Origin: Ifrita kowaldi
Lineage: Eukaryota > Chordata > Aves > Passeriformes > Cinclosomatidae
Direction of reading: 5' to 3'
Length of the DNA stretch: 64,000 bases
Assembly: GCA_013398055.1 (NCBI GenBank)
Contig: VZRS01004545.1
Span: forward strand, 162,158-226,157
Shown here piece after piece: positions 1-13,990 of this stretch. A model generated the notes under the pieces. The model ran no database searches. It was not told the DNA's origin and saw only the letters and a list, made by a program, of their open reading frames with translations. Both the position numbers and the translations under genes were made by a program. Position 1 is the stretch's first letter. Each line of letters opens with the position of its first letter.

Positions 1-789
1 TGTTGCATCATGTGCAGTCCTGTGGTGCAAAGCCTCTGGGGAGCACTTTGGGGGGTCTTTGATGGGTTATGACTCCCCCTCAGCTGCCTCGCACGAGAAT
101 GTCCTGTGGATGTGCCCTGTGGGTTTGGGGGTTCCACAGCTTGGCCAGTTTGTGTAACGGAGGATGGGTGTTCAGTGCCTCTGACCAGAGGTTACGCCAC
201 GCACCCGAAACCTCCTCCTCTCCCCTCGGTTGGAGGGGGAGTCTGTGTAAACCTGGCTCCTGTGAGCTGTGCTCTCCCCCCAACCCAAACTCACCCAGGA
301 ATGATTCTCAGGGCAGCTGGTGGCTTTGGCCTTTTGTGGATGCATACCTTTCCCTCAGCCTGAGATGACTGAACAATAGGTTTCCCTTTATCTAATCAGC
401 AGTTTGACTTTCAGTCCAAAGTCCCAGTCTTCAGGGAGGCTTCTTTGGTTGTAGCTTCTTTATAATGAGCAAGACTTTATATCAATGTTTGAGGCATGAA
501 CTGTTTTCAGTCTCTGACACAGCTGATTTAAAAGAGCATGTTAAGGATATTATTGATCCAGAAGGGGGTAAAATGATGTGGCAACATACAGATTGCATAC
601 CATTATTTAATTTTGCTTACTGTTGAAAACCCTCAGAGACAGTGAAGGGAAGCCTAACCTAAGGAGCCGAATAAACACCACAGCAGACAAAGGGATTAAT
701 GCCGGGTTGCCGTAACACTGGATGGCATATTTTGGGTTACTCACACAACCTACTGGGACCTCAATTGAGTGCAACTGCTTAGAAAAAAA

Positions 790-1440
790 AAAATCCTGGC
801 ATTACTGTGGAAAGCTCAGTGGACATCACTGTTAAACAAAATGCTAGTGGGAAATTAAAAATCAGTCTGGAAATATTGTAATTCCCAAAGGTTGGTTATT
901 TAATATCTCATGAGTACTTTGTTCAGTTCTGGGAACTCAGCTGCAAAATAGATACAGAAGACACAGAGATCATCTGGAGACAGGCAATGCAAATGATTAG
1001 AGGCTGAGAGAGAAAATTTTGTATCTGGGTGGCATGAAGAAAGGACATGATAGAGCTTTATAGACACTAATGAATGGCACAAAGAAGATAAATCCTGCAT
1101 TTCTAGTCACTTTTTTTTCATAATTTAAGAACAAGAGCTCATCCAGTGGAATTAAAAAGATATAAATTTGAAAGTGATGAAAGGAAATACTAGCTATTAA
1201 AGTGAAAGCATTCACTGCTACATGAGATTAAATTTGGAGAAAGGACTAGATTGTATAAAACATGTGTAAAGGGATAAAAACTTTAATATTTCAGTGCATA
1301 AGCCTGTCATAAAGCCAGAAGGACAGGGAAAGAATCATTAGAAGAAACTCATCTTTAGGCAAATTATTGGATTTCTTGAAGCTTCTTCTAAAGCATTTAC
1401 TGCTGATGGTTAGGAGGAGAAGATATGACAACAGATGATA
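790..1440 (+). mobile_element. Ancient CR1 (L3-like) LINE fragment, 3' part, sense
   Basis: The sequence follows the 3' half of L3/CR1-type elements for several hundred bases. Landmarks in order are 'tactttgttcagttctgg' near 914, 'aaatgattagagg' near 990, 'ggacatgatagagctttata' near 1043, 'aatgaatggcac' near 1070, and a terminal 'gcttcttctaaagcat' region near 1381. It is heavily diverged with many small indels and no open frame, so it is a fossil copy. Confidence 0.75.
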
Positions 1441-2283
1441 CTAGTTCTCATTTGAGATTCAGATTCATTTTTTTATCCAGCAAGGGCTAATGTCCCACAA
1501 CCACAGTCACCCATTTGTGCCCTAGTGAACATCATCTCCGACTGCTCACTTGGGTGTTTCTTTTTCCACAGTTTGCCAAGGGCAACATTGCTGGGAAACC
1601 ACAAAATATTCTTTTAAAACTCATTTGCAAGTCTGGCCTTTAGGGACGCAGGTACCTAAAGACACATCCATGTGACAATCTGTATTTGTATGATCCATGA
1701 TCTAAGAAATCCTGCAAAGCACCCTCTCATCCCAGTTCGAAAACCTCTTGATTACTGGTGCTGGTAACTCGCTGTGTGGTTCATAGTCAACCCAGCTCAG
1801 GGGCAGATTGAATATGTGACCCATTACTGTTTCTTCAAATAGATGCAAACTTACTAGGTGAAAACCAACAGAAGGTAGGTTCTTCAGAGGCAGAACATTT
1901 TCATTTTTTTAATATGTTACAATCTCCAGTCAACAACATTTTCACTTCACGCCTTGCAGTCATTAGTAACACAAAACTCCCAACTGGAGACATTAAGAGA
2001 GTTTTTTTTCCCCCATAATAATATAGATTCACCCATTTTAGATATACGTTTTTCATATTCAGTACAACAACATGCTAAATGTGCCTGGCAAAAAGAGTAC
2101 GGACTTCATATATCTTGGGAAAGATGACAATGTGACAAGAACACTCATATCCCAAGATGTTCAGCCAACTGAAAACTACTTATACCTCACAGAGATTTAC
2201 TTATATATAAACCTGAATTATACTTCAATTAAGATAGTGAATTATGATGCAGTACAGAGCTCTACTACACCTGTGACATTTTG
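1441..2283. other. Intergenic, no recognised feature
   Basis: AT-rich single-copy-looking sequence. I see no gene, RNA or repeat in it. Confidence 0.5.
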
Positions 2284-2690
2284 TCCTAGTTTTGGCCAGG
2301 GCAGGGTTAATTTGTTTCAGTAGCCTGGAGGGGGCCATGGCCAGACCCTAAAATTATTTGATACCACCTCACATCACTGCCAGGGACTGGGGAAAGAGAC
2401 TCTCTTTTGTTTCCAAGGAGAAGGGCGTCCTTTTCCTGTTAGGTGAGAAACATGGTCGGAAAGAGCCGGTCAGTATTTGTTGTGATTTTCCATGCAAATA
2501 GTTTCTTTGTCTTATAACTTTTGTTATTAATATTTCTGCTGTTACTGTTTGTTTTCTTATCTCATTGATGTTTCCAGTAAATTGTTCTTACCTCAGCCCA
2601 TGGTCTTTGCCTTTCCTGCTTTCAATCAGAGGCAGGCGAAGGGGGAGAGAGTGGCAATGCTTATTTGTTAGACCAGTCTGAATTGTTCTA
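2284..2690 (+). mobile_element. Solo LTR of an avian endogenous retrovirus, degenerate
   Basis: The left part (TCCTAGTTTTGGCCAGGGC near 2284) resembles the start of a common avian LTR family. The right part has the run of short T-rich triplets, a decayed poly(A) region near 2576 (CAGTAAATTGTTCTTACCTC) and a purine-rich 'ggcgaagggggagag' block typical of the same family. There is no gag, pol or env nearby, so it is a solo LTR. Exact ends and a target-site duplication could not be fixed. Confidence 0.65.
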
Positions 2691-3129
2691 GTAAATTCAC
2701 CAAACTATTATACACTTCAATAGATTCAAAATGTGCCCATCTTTTCTTGCCTTGCATAAAAAACCCCAATTACTGGTTCACAGATGGAGTCTGTGTAGCA
2801 ATTTGGTACCAGCAATGGCTGTTCCCCTTCACATTTCCCGTCCACATCACAAAATGTGATGGCACAGCTAAAGCAACTGCAGAAAACTGCATCAATTACA
2901 TTTCAATAGTATTTGCCATCAACACTATCTCTATAATGTTTTGCTCTTTTTTGTTGTTGTTGTTTTTTAGAGTCAGGATGAATTTTCATAAAAATGTTGA
3001 TGAACCATTACATACCTCACCCCTGCCCCAAACAACAGCAAGGAAGAGAACAGCAATCCAATAGTAGCTCAACTTTCCCTTGGATGTAATTCTGTGTCTA
3101 TCAGTGGCATGACATGGAAAGCAATCATA

Positions 3130-3205
3130 TCACATTAGGTCATAGGTTGGACTCAATGATCTCAAAGCTCTTTTCCAATCTTCTTGATTCTGTGATTCTG
3201 TAAAG
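3130..3205 (+). mobile_element. CR1 LINE 3' tail, sense
   Basis: The segment contains 'ggttggactcaatgatctc', then 'cttttccaatctt', and ends in the tandem 'gattctgtgattctgt' characteristic of CR1 3' termini. It is severely 5'-truncated. Confidence 0.85.
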
Positions 3206-6200
3206 TTTGAAAAAATAAAACCAAGAAAACTGAATCATGAAAACAGAACACTGCATCTTCTAGGTTTAAAACCCCCAAAACTGAGAAGCCAAAGAAAGAC
3301 ACTATAGCTTTTCAACTTCCTCTTTACTTTAAATATTTTATTTTCTTGTTTGTTGGTTAACTATACACATAAGCATACAAAGGAACTAATGAGGCATATA
3401 GTAAGAAGGCCACTGCAGGCAGAGTAGGCTGAATAAATGCTCCTGCATCACTAAGATCTGTAAGCCTCAATAGTAACTTCAATATCTGAATCAATGATTT
3501 ACCATTAATTAATGATTACTGTCCTAAAACAAATTTTGCCTATAATAAATACAAGTCTTATGTGAAATGTTGCTTGCCTTGTAGAAAAGAACCCCAAACC
3601 CAAACCTTAAATTATCTTATGGTAAAAGTCAATTGGAGAGCCAAAGTGAAAAATGAAAACAGAGCAACATTTTTTGAAGAGAAAATAACTCCAGGATTTG
3701 AAGTGAACTTGAGTACAAAGGAAGCAATTCAGAAGGATAGGCTTTCAGTGGGGAAAAAAAAAAGTTATGAAATATTATTTATCATTGAAAGGAGTCAGCT
3801 GGTATAATCTACATTTAATTTGGAGTTTTGCTTCACTCCAATTTACCTGCTAAGCATAAAACATAAAATCTGTTTTCATTTGTACAATCAATAAAAGTCT
3901 AAGGATGGTTTAGATCTGGACTCTTCTACAGCTTATGGTGAGAGTTTAGTATAGATCAACCATAGAGAGGTTTTACTTTCCAACTCATCTGCAATAACTA
4001 GGGTTGCATTTAGGATTGTAAATCACAGTGGAGACTTGTAATGTGGAAGGAAGAATAGAGTAGCTGTTTGAAATAGAATCACATGCAAACAGCCAAATAT
4101 GTCCTAGAACTTGTGCCATTGCCACCGACAATAGAATAGTTATCCTATTCTATGATGGTGGTGCTCCACCAAATATAATTTGGGTAAACCTGGTAGAAGG
4201 CAAACTCCTGGAAACGTGATAACTCTTTTGCCAAATGAAACTTATTTTGAAATGGATACAGCTGTTGGGAATAAGCAGGGAATGGAGTGACTTCCTTTAG
4301 GTGGGTCAAAAATAAGAAATCTACACTTATGGGACACATGGGCATTTGGTTTCATTTTGAATCTTGTATTTTTTCCCCTGTGGATTCTCTGGAACTGCTG
4401 GTGGAGAATGACATTTCATATTCCACCCAAACTCCTGCATTGTAAAAGTGAAACAGTTTCATTTAGAAAATAGGATGCTTTAATCTATATAAAGTAATGT
4501 CTGACCCTATTTAAGAAAAAACCCAACAAACTACAACAAGAAAGTTCTGAAAACTATTTATTATAGGATGCCCCATCTTAAAACATGATTTGGCACCTGC
4601 CATTTCACTTATGATTTTGATGTTTCACTGGCTGGTTGGAGAGACAAGGCTATTTTTTACAACTTCATGCATGGCACTTTTATCTTAGGTGGATGATAAG
4701 CTTTGATTACTGCACTGGTTCGCAAGTTTCAGGGAACATTTCAATCATCAGTGGGAAAGTTTCACCAAAGTGGATGACAACCAAGGTGGAGGGATGCCCA
4801 TCGGGTAAAGGAATAGGGAAACAGATCCCTGCCCAATTTTATACTGAAGAGTTGGAGAACACATGATTTAATACCTATCAGTTCCTACACTTGAATTCCC
4901 ACTGCCTGTAGCCACGTTGTTTTTGCCCATGTCAGTACTGGGTAAGACTGTGGCATATGTCCTACCCAGCTGCAGCTGGAAACCCACTGGGCCCTCAGCA
5001 AGGCACACGTTCCCCCACTTTTGCCGTAGGGACAGTTGGCACTGACAATACACTTCCTAAGCTTCCAAAGAGCCTAGCTGGTGGCAGAAAAATGTGCTAG
5101 TCCCAGTATACAATGCATTTTATTTAGCCCTATATGCCAGGCGTGTTCAAAATGCTGATGTCTTGAAAGAGAAAGAAAGGAGAAAGGAGTAAGAACAGGA
5201 GGAGGGACAATATGTCATAGACATAACCCATTTTTCTAACTGCATTACCACTACTTATGCCATCATGTCCCCACTTTTTGAAAAATGCATAATAAAACTA
5301 CTGCTTAATTGAAAGGAAGAAAAACGAATAAAACCAGGCATTACACAAAGTATCTTGACACAAAGTACCTAAAAGGGTTAGTGAATTCTATTTTTCCTTT
5401 TTATGGCACTCTCATCCTAGATAGTTTATATACTCCTAGTAAGAATAAATCCTGACTCATTTATGAATATATATTTTAAAAATCAGCCTACAGGATTATA
5501 CAGCATTATAAGATATTGATTTAGAATACTGTGAATCTGGAAATCTGATTCAGTATAATTTAAAGGGTAATTCCACAATTTGGTAAGAAAGGAAGAAATT
5601 GCTTTCAGGAGATGCATTTTAACATTTTAAAGGACAGTTCCTATCTTTGAAAACAGCTTATAGGATTGAAACACTGGAGGCAGCTCCAGAGGAGATTAAT
5701 TGACAACGTGCAGATGAATGGGTCAATTACACAAACAATCTGATTTAATCACAGCTTTGTCACTTTGACAGAGTAATAAAGAAGTTTATCATATCCTGTA
5801 GGCACCATCAGACACTTTGGCCTGCTACAAACATGTTGTTATCACACTTGAAAGATTTTCTATGGTCATTATTAGTACATAGTGTGGTTACAGTCACAGT
5901 TTTTTTCTGCACGGGGTAATCAAAGCTAATATCTTTTTCTTTGCTTTCTCCCTTTGCCTGTGAACACATCAATAATAGATTTAAATATTTCAAGGTCTCA
6001 GTGGAGTTAAGCTGACTTTGGAGAAAAATGTGATAATGCTGCAGGCCATCATACTTGTAAGAATTTTTATATTGTTCAAGTGTTTGCTTAGCTACTCCTA
6101 GGCCCAGGAGGCTGGATATGTAGTGAAGATGGAATGACATAGGGCACTACAAACCTCTTGGCAGATAATGCAGTGTATTACGCAGAATGTGTCAAGCACT

Positions 6201-9200
6201 TCACAGGTATCTGTGTGGCTGTTTTCTTGACAAGGTGGTGAAGTGGCATTTCAAGAAGATCCTTAGTGAATGCTACAGAACTGCAGTTGTACGTGTCCAT
6301 CTGTGCACTTTTTACAGGCATCAGTACAGATCAGGATGATACACACGCTTCCTGAGATTGCCCGTCCGAGCAAGATAACCGAAAGAGAATAATTTGCTAA
6401 TTTTCCTCTGCACACCTGCAGTATTATGGCTACAAAATGAAACATGCAGCATCTTATTCAAAATATGCCTTGAAAACCAAGTCCTCTATTACAATGAAAA
6501 CTGGCAGAATCTGGAAATGTTTCTAGCAATAAGCAGCTGGTGTGATCAGCTGTAAAATTTTCTAGAAGCAGTACTGAAAATGGTATAATTTTTTTCCTCT
6601 GTAAGCAGCATTAGTCTTTGCCTGACGAGCCCCTAGTAAGGCTACACAGGGTGTTGTTGCCACCTAGAGTCAGTTCGCCAAAACAGAAGTTCTGCATGTC
6701 TTTTTTTCCTCTCCGCTTAAAGCACAAGGAATTCTCCAACACACCCAGATACCCCATCACCCTGCAACCTAGCCCTGTTTCTTTCCCAGTACAAAAAAAA
6801 AACCCACCCAAAAAACCCCCGAAACCCAAAATCTAAAAACCATAGACATATGTTTCCAACAAGTTGCCTGCCTCTACGTGGATTTGCGGAGAATGCAAAG
6901 CAGCCTGTAGCCTTCCTTTCATCAGGGTCTGCAGAGAGACCACTTGCACCCATCAGTGATCTTGACCTTTGAAGATGGAAGCACAGCTCTGGCCTCTTCA
7001 ATGAAACCAACTAACTCAGGAGTGACAAGTGCATTGGATGCTGTGCCAAGGCTAAATGTGGGGCTGCTGGGCTGCTTTGCTGGTGGATAGTCTGGATCTA
7101 GAAGCCCCATCCCATCCATCTCCCCTTTCTTTTTCTTCAAACACATCGTTGCTTTTGGTGACACAGAGATACACAGGGCCAGCAAGGAAATGAAATGTGG
7201 AGATGAAAACTGGTGAAAAATAAAGTCCCAGTGAAGGTTCAACAACAGGCGCACATTCACAACCCTTCCTTAATGTAGGCAGACTATCCACTTCTACACT
7301 GGACAATAAAACTCTTACGTCCGAAACAAAACCAGTTTATTCACTTCTATATTTTATTCCATTTTATTCCCAGTCTAATTGGAAAACAGAAACTGAACAG
7401 AATTTTGACTAAGATCCTTGTGTTATTCTCACTGCTCTCTCTTGCATCCATTTTTAATAATCTTTACTAGAAAAAGAGCTCCAAACGCGAGTTTTTGTAA
7501 TCCATAAGTGCTTGACCAGAATTTTCACAAAGATAACTCCTTGACTCAAAACTTCAGAAAGGTAAAATATCAGGACAGATAAATAATGAGGGTGAAGTGG
7601 TGGTGGCAGAAGTTAGGAAGTCATCTCAGGAGAAATTCACATTTTCCAAATGCGTGGGAAAAATATTACAGATCTGTATTGAGAAACCATATATAAAAGG
7701 AGAAAAACAAGGGCTTATGAAAAATATTAGTTCCATCAATTTCTTCAGGCTGAATATGCTTTTCAGAGCAGATTTAGAATTCTGCCAGCTGGGATCACTT
7801 GTTATTGACATTTATCACTCAGAACCATCAAGAATAATTTATAATATAAATACTCTGCTTCCACCATCAGTAAGAAATGTCTCAGTCATGGCATATGTAG
7901 CTATGTACTGAAATATTTGTGATATTTTTAAATTCATGTAATTCTGCTTTTTTGCTGAGGGAAGTTGACATTTTCACAGACCAGTGTGACAAACACTCTG
8001 TTCTCTCCTGGAAATATGGCCAGGCTTCCTATAATTTGGTATTCCCCATGTTCATTTAAGAAAACGACTCACACTGACTAGTTAACTGTTGCCTAATCTT
8101 TGGATGAATAGCAATAAAAGCTATTCCTGGGGGAAAAAGAAGAGTATTTCTTTCTCTCTTCAGCCCTCCTCAAACTGCCCATTCCCTTTCTGAAAACAAA
8201 CAAACTAGAATTTTCAGTTTAAGATACAGTTTACAGAATAATCTGTAAGGAGAGACCATCACAAACAAGTAACACATCCACTGCTTGTTAGGGTGGCTTT
8301 GTCATTTTGAACACTCGTGAGACATTGGTTTCTCTTCTGCTTTTGAAATACACAGAGTAAATTGTAACATCCAGACCGATTCAGAGGATGAGAAGGGAAC
8401 ACAAGGAGCTTTTCAGTAATTCCTCCTAGCCATACACAGTGACAGATCACAGCTTTTATTTCACCAATCTGTTTTTACTTCTCTGCTTAGGGCCAAGCAT
8501 GGTGCATTATGAAGGGAGGATTTTTTACTGACATAATTGGCACAACTGCCTGAGGTAACCAAGCCTCCCAAGGAAGAAAGAGAGTTCTTGTCCTGGGCAT
8601 GAGCACCATAATTTTAAATAATTTTAAAACTAATGGCAATGAGATTAGTTAAATGAGGTGTTTTACAATAAAAGTACAGTGACCCACAGATATGACAAAG
8701 CCATTTCAGACTTCAATTGGAAAGAATCTTAAGTCTTGTGAGGAATGTATTTCTTAGAAGGGCAGAACTGTAGGCATGGCTGGTAGTGAAAACCACTCAA
8801 CTCGTAATTCTGCAGTGAAAGCTGCCAGACCAATTTATTGGAAGACTTGGAATTTTCCAAATTATACAGTACTGTATGTAGAAAACCAGCTGCTATCCTC
8901 CGGAGGCCACCAAAGCACAATTTTTCAAAACTTGATTTCAGTAGTTTGTAAAATTTAAATAAAAATAAATATAATTACTTTCCAGTTCATTTTATAAGTC
9001 TTCATTACCAAAATTGAGAACTCATGGAGCAGTTTGTTGCTGGCTGGTTTGCTGAGGAAGATTGACCTTTGGCTCAGGTGTGCTCTCTAGAGTGTGTTTA
9101 ATCTGCCTCATAGGAAACATTCAAGCAGCATCTGTTCTTTCTCAAAAATGCATGAACAAGTAAACCAAAACTCAATATATAATGTAGATCTCATTACATT

Positions 9201-10264
9201 TGAAATAGTCCTAAGGAGAAATCACTTACACATGTTTATTTCTAAACCTTGAACTTCCCTAAGAAACAAATAGTTTCATCAAACAATAAGGCTTTTTTGC
9301 TATTGAGAAGCTCAACATGAATAAAAGTAGCAACCTCGGCACGTTAAAGTCTCAAAGTAAAAGAAGGGAAAGACTAACACAGGAAATGGACAGAGGGAGA
9401 GAGGATTTAATTTATAAAATGTTGGAGAAGAGAAAGATGATAACTGCAGTTTTGAAAGATCTAGAATCAGATGTGCAAACCAAAACCCTTAGTCTCTAAA
9501 AAATATTTACGTAAGCCCTCCTGCCAAGTCCTGACCTTTCCATCACTCCTTCCCAGAGAAGAGCATCAAGGCATGAAGTTAAGCAATGGCCATTTCTTTC
9601 TGAGCTCCTTTACCTTCTCAGGCTGTTAGTGAAGAAGACTTGTGCAGAAATGGTCCTCATAATAGTACCTATATGCTGGATTTTGACGTGATTTAAAAAT
9701 CTGTGTTGTTATAAACTTGAGTGCTTTCTTAATATGATAATGCTTTGTGTCTGTCTCTGTTAACATTTGTACAACCATCTAGCTATTCCTAATAATTTCT
9801 GAATCCATTGGGCAATTTCAGCTAAGATTAATAGAGGAAGAGTGGTTGCAAAAACACTGAGTCCCTACCAGTTTTGTGGAAATAAGTGGCTAAGGAGGGG
9901 AAAAAATGCATTAATGGTCCCCATGGAAGAGCAGAGGTAGAAGCTCACCCTTTATTAAATGCGTGATTATCTCACTGAGCAGCAGCCATTAGTGGTGATT
10001 CTCATGGGACTATTTGCCATTTATTAGCTGCTCCTCCTAGCACATGCAGGGATTGCTGCAGTCAGAGCTAAAGCAAATTTCCAGAAGCTGTCCAAAGCTG
10101 GCACTAGGTGTAAGGCTGGCATCTTTTTATGCTCTGCAGTGGTCATTTGCTCTGTGGGTGCTCTGAGCACATGACCAAGGTAACAATGAGGAATTTGATT
10201 ACAGGGAATTAAGCTTAGTTTTGCAGCACATTTGCTGGGGTAGGTTTTTCTCCAGTTCCTTAAT
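3206..10264. other. Intergenic, no recognised gene
   Basis: About 7 kb of AT-rich sequence with only short open frames (112 codons at most) and no family signature. A tiny perfect inverted repeat (9-nt arms, 4131-4139 and 4145-4153) is present. No transposon fragment was recognised. Confidence 0.45.
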
Positions 10265-10720
10265 GTGAGCAGAGATGATCAAAAGTGCCGGACTTGGCCA
10301 ATGACATCGTCAGGACTCCAAGGGCACCACCAGCCCTGCTTGTCCCTGCTCCAACTGTCCTGGGGCTCCCCCAAGCTGGACCAGGGGCCAGGACCCCATT
10401 TCAACTCCTCCAGGGCTCTACCCCACCTTGACCAGGATCCACGACACTGAACTGTGAATCTCTGCCCCAGAAATGCCACAGCAGGACCAGTCCCCAGCTC
10501 CCCACAGCTCTGCCCGGCCTGGCCACAGGCCCATTTCCATCCCCCTGGAGGTGCTGGATGCCTGGGGCCAGGGCTGGGGCTGCCTGGGGCTGGGCTGCCT
10601 CTCCCCAGGCTACCCTGCTGCTGCCACCCTGGGATTTCTCCCCACCCCTTGTTGCACCCTGGCAGCCACTCTATAAAAGTATCAGTGCTCTTCTCTGAAC
10701 CATATCATGAGATCACTTCC
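10265..10720 (+). promoter_or_regulatory. GC-rich, TATA-containing promoter-like patch
   Basis: Inside AT-rich intergenic DNA there is about 400 bp of C/G-rich sequence (CCAGG, CTGGGG and CCCCA repeats). It ends in a clean TATA box, CTATAAAAG, near 10671-10679. The arrangement resembles a core promoter or the U3 part of an LTR. I could not identify an LTR family or a downstream gene. CD83 starts 9.3 kb further on in the same direction. Confidence 0.35.
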
Positions 10721-13700
10721 CATCTGCACTACTCAGTCTGGCATTCAGCTCCCTAGAGGAAAGGAAACAGCAGAAGAACAAGCTTACAGGGCTTCTGAAA
10801 ACCTCATCCAATGCTTTCTGCGAGCTAGGGGGCAATAAAGGAGTTAGTGAAAAGCAGAGAAAAGGAGGTCTAAAGACAAGAAGAATGGCTAAATTGGTAT
10901 CAAGGCTCTCCTGGTGATCTCTTGGCCACTTTTGATGCTTGTCTGGTTAGGCTGTGGTGTCTCAGGAGGTTTCTGACCTCAGCTGGTCACCTATTCAACT
11001 AAACCTGATAGGGATCAAGAAGAAGATGCCTTGGCCACCACAGTCCACTTCCTAGTTAACTGAATTGGCCACCTCAGTTATGTCAATATGTCAGTCTGGT
11101 GCCTACAGTGTGGGCACACCACTACTTCTGACAAGTCACTGACAGGGCAATAACCTGTGGTAATGGGTGAGCAACTTGGACCAGGAGCTTCTTAAAATCA
11201 CCTCAGCATGAACCCCCAGAGCCTGAGAATCGGGGCCCTCAGGACAGAGGCCACTTTGGTATCTTCACATATTTGTCACTCCTTCCTCTTCTAAAAGGCT
11301 GTCAAGTTGTCTCTGCCCACTCTGCTGTCTAGTTCTATTAAAGGAGTTGCATTTGTCACAACTCTAGAGAAAACTTTCCATTTTTCATTTCTCCATTTCT
11401 CACTGCTCATCCTCCCACCACACGTCACCTGTTTCCTCAGCCTCCCCCTCAAGAAGCTGTGGTTCCCCTTTCTATCCCTCATGTGCATCAGCAGGGTTGC
11501 AATAGTTTTGCTGATGACAGCTTGTGAGCAGAGCCCCAGGATGAAGGAATGAGGGAGTCTGTAGGAGCTGAGGTCTGGGAGAGCCTGGTGTCCTACTATT
11601 TTGAAGAAAATGGTTCCCAGAGACTTTGTGGGAGCTCACATGAGTGTGCTCCCTTGTCTAGATGTCCTTGTCCCTCACCTCCAGGCAAAGCTAGGCTCCA
11701 TTCTAGGCTGCCTCCCACGAAGCTGCTGTTCCAGTGGTAACTACACACATGGTGCTTCACAGTCTTTGTTGGGTGTTGCTGCTCTCCATTTTGCTGGGTC
11801 TTGTTTTCTTCCACAAGTGTGGAGCTCTCAGGCAGTAGATTTTTTCTTTGGAAGCTGAAACAGAACGAAGGAGCAACTGTCAGTATATACAAGAAATGTA
11901 ACCAAAGAGAATGAACATACTTCATCCCCAGCAATGCTTACAGTGTAAGGTCCCTTGTTTCCAAGTCACCATTTCTGACTCCTGTGGAATGCTTCTGCTT
12001 AGGGCAGTTGAATGAAAGTGTTTGTAAAAATGTCCTTCCAGCTTAAATAAATGAAAATCTAAAATGTACCAGAGGGCAAAGCAACATGGCAGTATACAGT
12101 TACCAATGGCTGTTTATTCCAGCATCCCTTGCACTGCGCTTGTAGCTCCCACTTTTCCCTCTCTGGATGTCAGTGACAAGGAATGAGAGAGAAACCAAAG
12201 ACTCGCTGTGGGATCACAGCAGATCCAGACCAGTGGTGCTGGGTGACATACAAGGAGATCTGCTAGAGGAGGAGTTTTGCCTGTCTCTTTGGTTTAGGCA
12301 TTTGAAAGGCTCCTCCCTCAGGGATCTGTGCCTCGAGCTGGGTACAGAGACCATCAGACCCCTTCTAACCTAAATCAGCAGTGGCTATTTACATAATGAG
12401 TGGGCAAGGAGTTCCCAGTTTGCTCCACTGACCACTGTAAATCATCTCTCTGCATCGGTAACAGCAATGTGCATCCAGCGCAATTAGCCCAACATCCCGG
12501 TCCTTTAGGCCATGGCACGTGAACTCAAAGATTTCAGGGTAACACGTAGATGCACTGATAATTGCTTCAGTATCATCACTCAACAGATCTACCTCCAGGC
12601 TGATCCCAAGCTGCTGAGGTGGGGGAAGGCTCTGCGAGTGGCATTCTCATCTCGGGGAGAGACAGAAATGATCTTATATCTTGAGGCCACATTCACTTTT
12701 GCAGTGAGTTTTCAGGAAGATACAGTAGTAGAGGACCACTGATGCTCTATCAGGCATACATCCGCGTGGCTTTGCGATACCAAAAAGAACTGAATGGTGA
12801 TTAGACTGCTGGATGCAATACCTGCATGCTGGTTGATGTGGAAAATCTGGGCAAGCTCTTGGAGAAGGCTTGAGGGAGTCTCTGGACACAGTGTATGGAG
12901 CAAAGACCTCGGGAAGGGAGGAGACAGTTTCAGGGGGCAGAATGGAGCAGTCAGATGGTTAGTTCCACAGTAGCTTCATCTGAAATGCTTCCAATACCGT
13001 GAGCAGAGCTGAACTGGGAGAAGCAGAGACAAGCTGTCAATGACTGACTAGGAAGTAGCTGAAGACAAAGCACTTGAACTCGTTAGAAAAAGGGAAAACT
13101 TTCATTATGCATGAGTCAGATTCAGGTAAACTAAAATAAAACCAGTGGTGGCACCTAAAAAGATGTTAGGATTTTTTTAGATGTTTTTTAGAGATGTTAG
13201 ATATTTTTAGATTGAAGGAAAGGAGAAGCTGACAAGTGCTAAAACATGATTCAGGACGGCACATATTCAGAGCAGGAAGTCAGGGAAACTTTATCCTCTG
13301 CTGCATAACAATAATTTGGTGAAACTTTAAAAGGTAGAATGAAGAATAATCAAACAAGAAGAATGCCATAGTATAGCAAGAGAAAAGGAAAAGATGCATT
13401 TTTTTATGAAAGCTAGAGGTCTAACAAACAAGATGACTTTAAAGAGAAACTTGATGGGAAGAAGGCAATTGATCAGATACTTTAGAATTGGGGTACAAAG
13501 CATAAAAAAAGAGATGGAGGAGGCAGAAGCAGTAGAGAAGTGGTAACATACATTAGAGGAACCTTTGTGCCAAATCAAAGCAACATGCTAATTTTGTTTA
13601 CAAGCAGCTCAAAACTTATATAGCCTGACATTCCTGGCCTAAGTCAGAAATTTGCCATATCACATCAGTATTAAATCAAGTGTCTGTGTCTATTACATGC

Positions 13701-13931
13701 TGAGGGAGATCAGAGTTGCTGACAGAGCAAGAAACGCAACAATAGCAGCAGGTATGAATTTCCCACTTGTATATTGGATAAATGTCACATAGGGGATTGA
13801 TGCTGCATGAAATGAAAATACTGTTTCTGCATGAAAGAGCATACCAAAGAAGAAGGAACTTTTATATTAGCCCAGAGCTACATGCAGAACCTGGTTCAAA
13901 ATGCCCTCCAGCTCAACACACTTACTCAGGG
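10721..13931. other. Intergenic, no recognised feature
   Basis: Contains only short non-homologous open frames. The segment near 12350-12373 faintly recalls a CR1 3' end but is too short to call. Confidence 0.4.
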
Positions 13932-13990
13932 AACAAACCAAACCAAACCAAACCAAACAAAAAAACCCAACCAAACAAACAAAGAAAAAA
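13932..13990 (+). repeat. Simple repeat, CAAAC/ACCAA type
   Basis: An imperfect array of AACCA/AAACA units with an internal A run. Confidence 0.9.

Noticed and set aside
10454..10756. 100-codon Pro/Gly-rich open frame in the GC-rich patch
   Set aside because: Open frames are expected in GC-rich DNA, which has few stop codons. There is no domain, and overlapping frames are equally open.
12340..12380. CR1 3' tail
   Set aside because: Only a phrase of about 20 bases resembles CR1, and the diagnostic octamer repeats and upstream body are absent.
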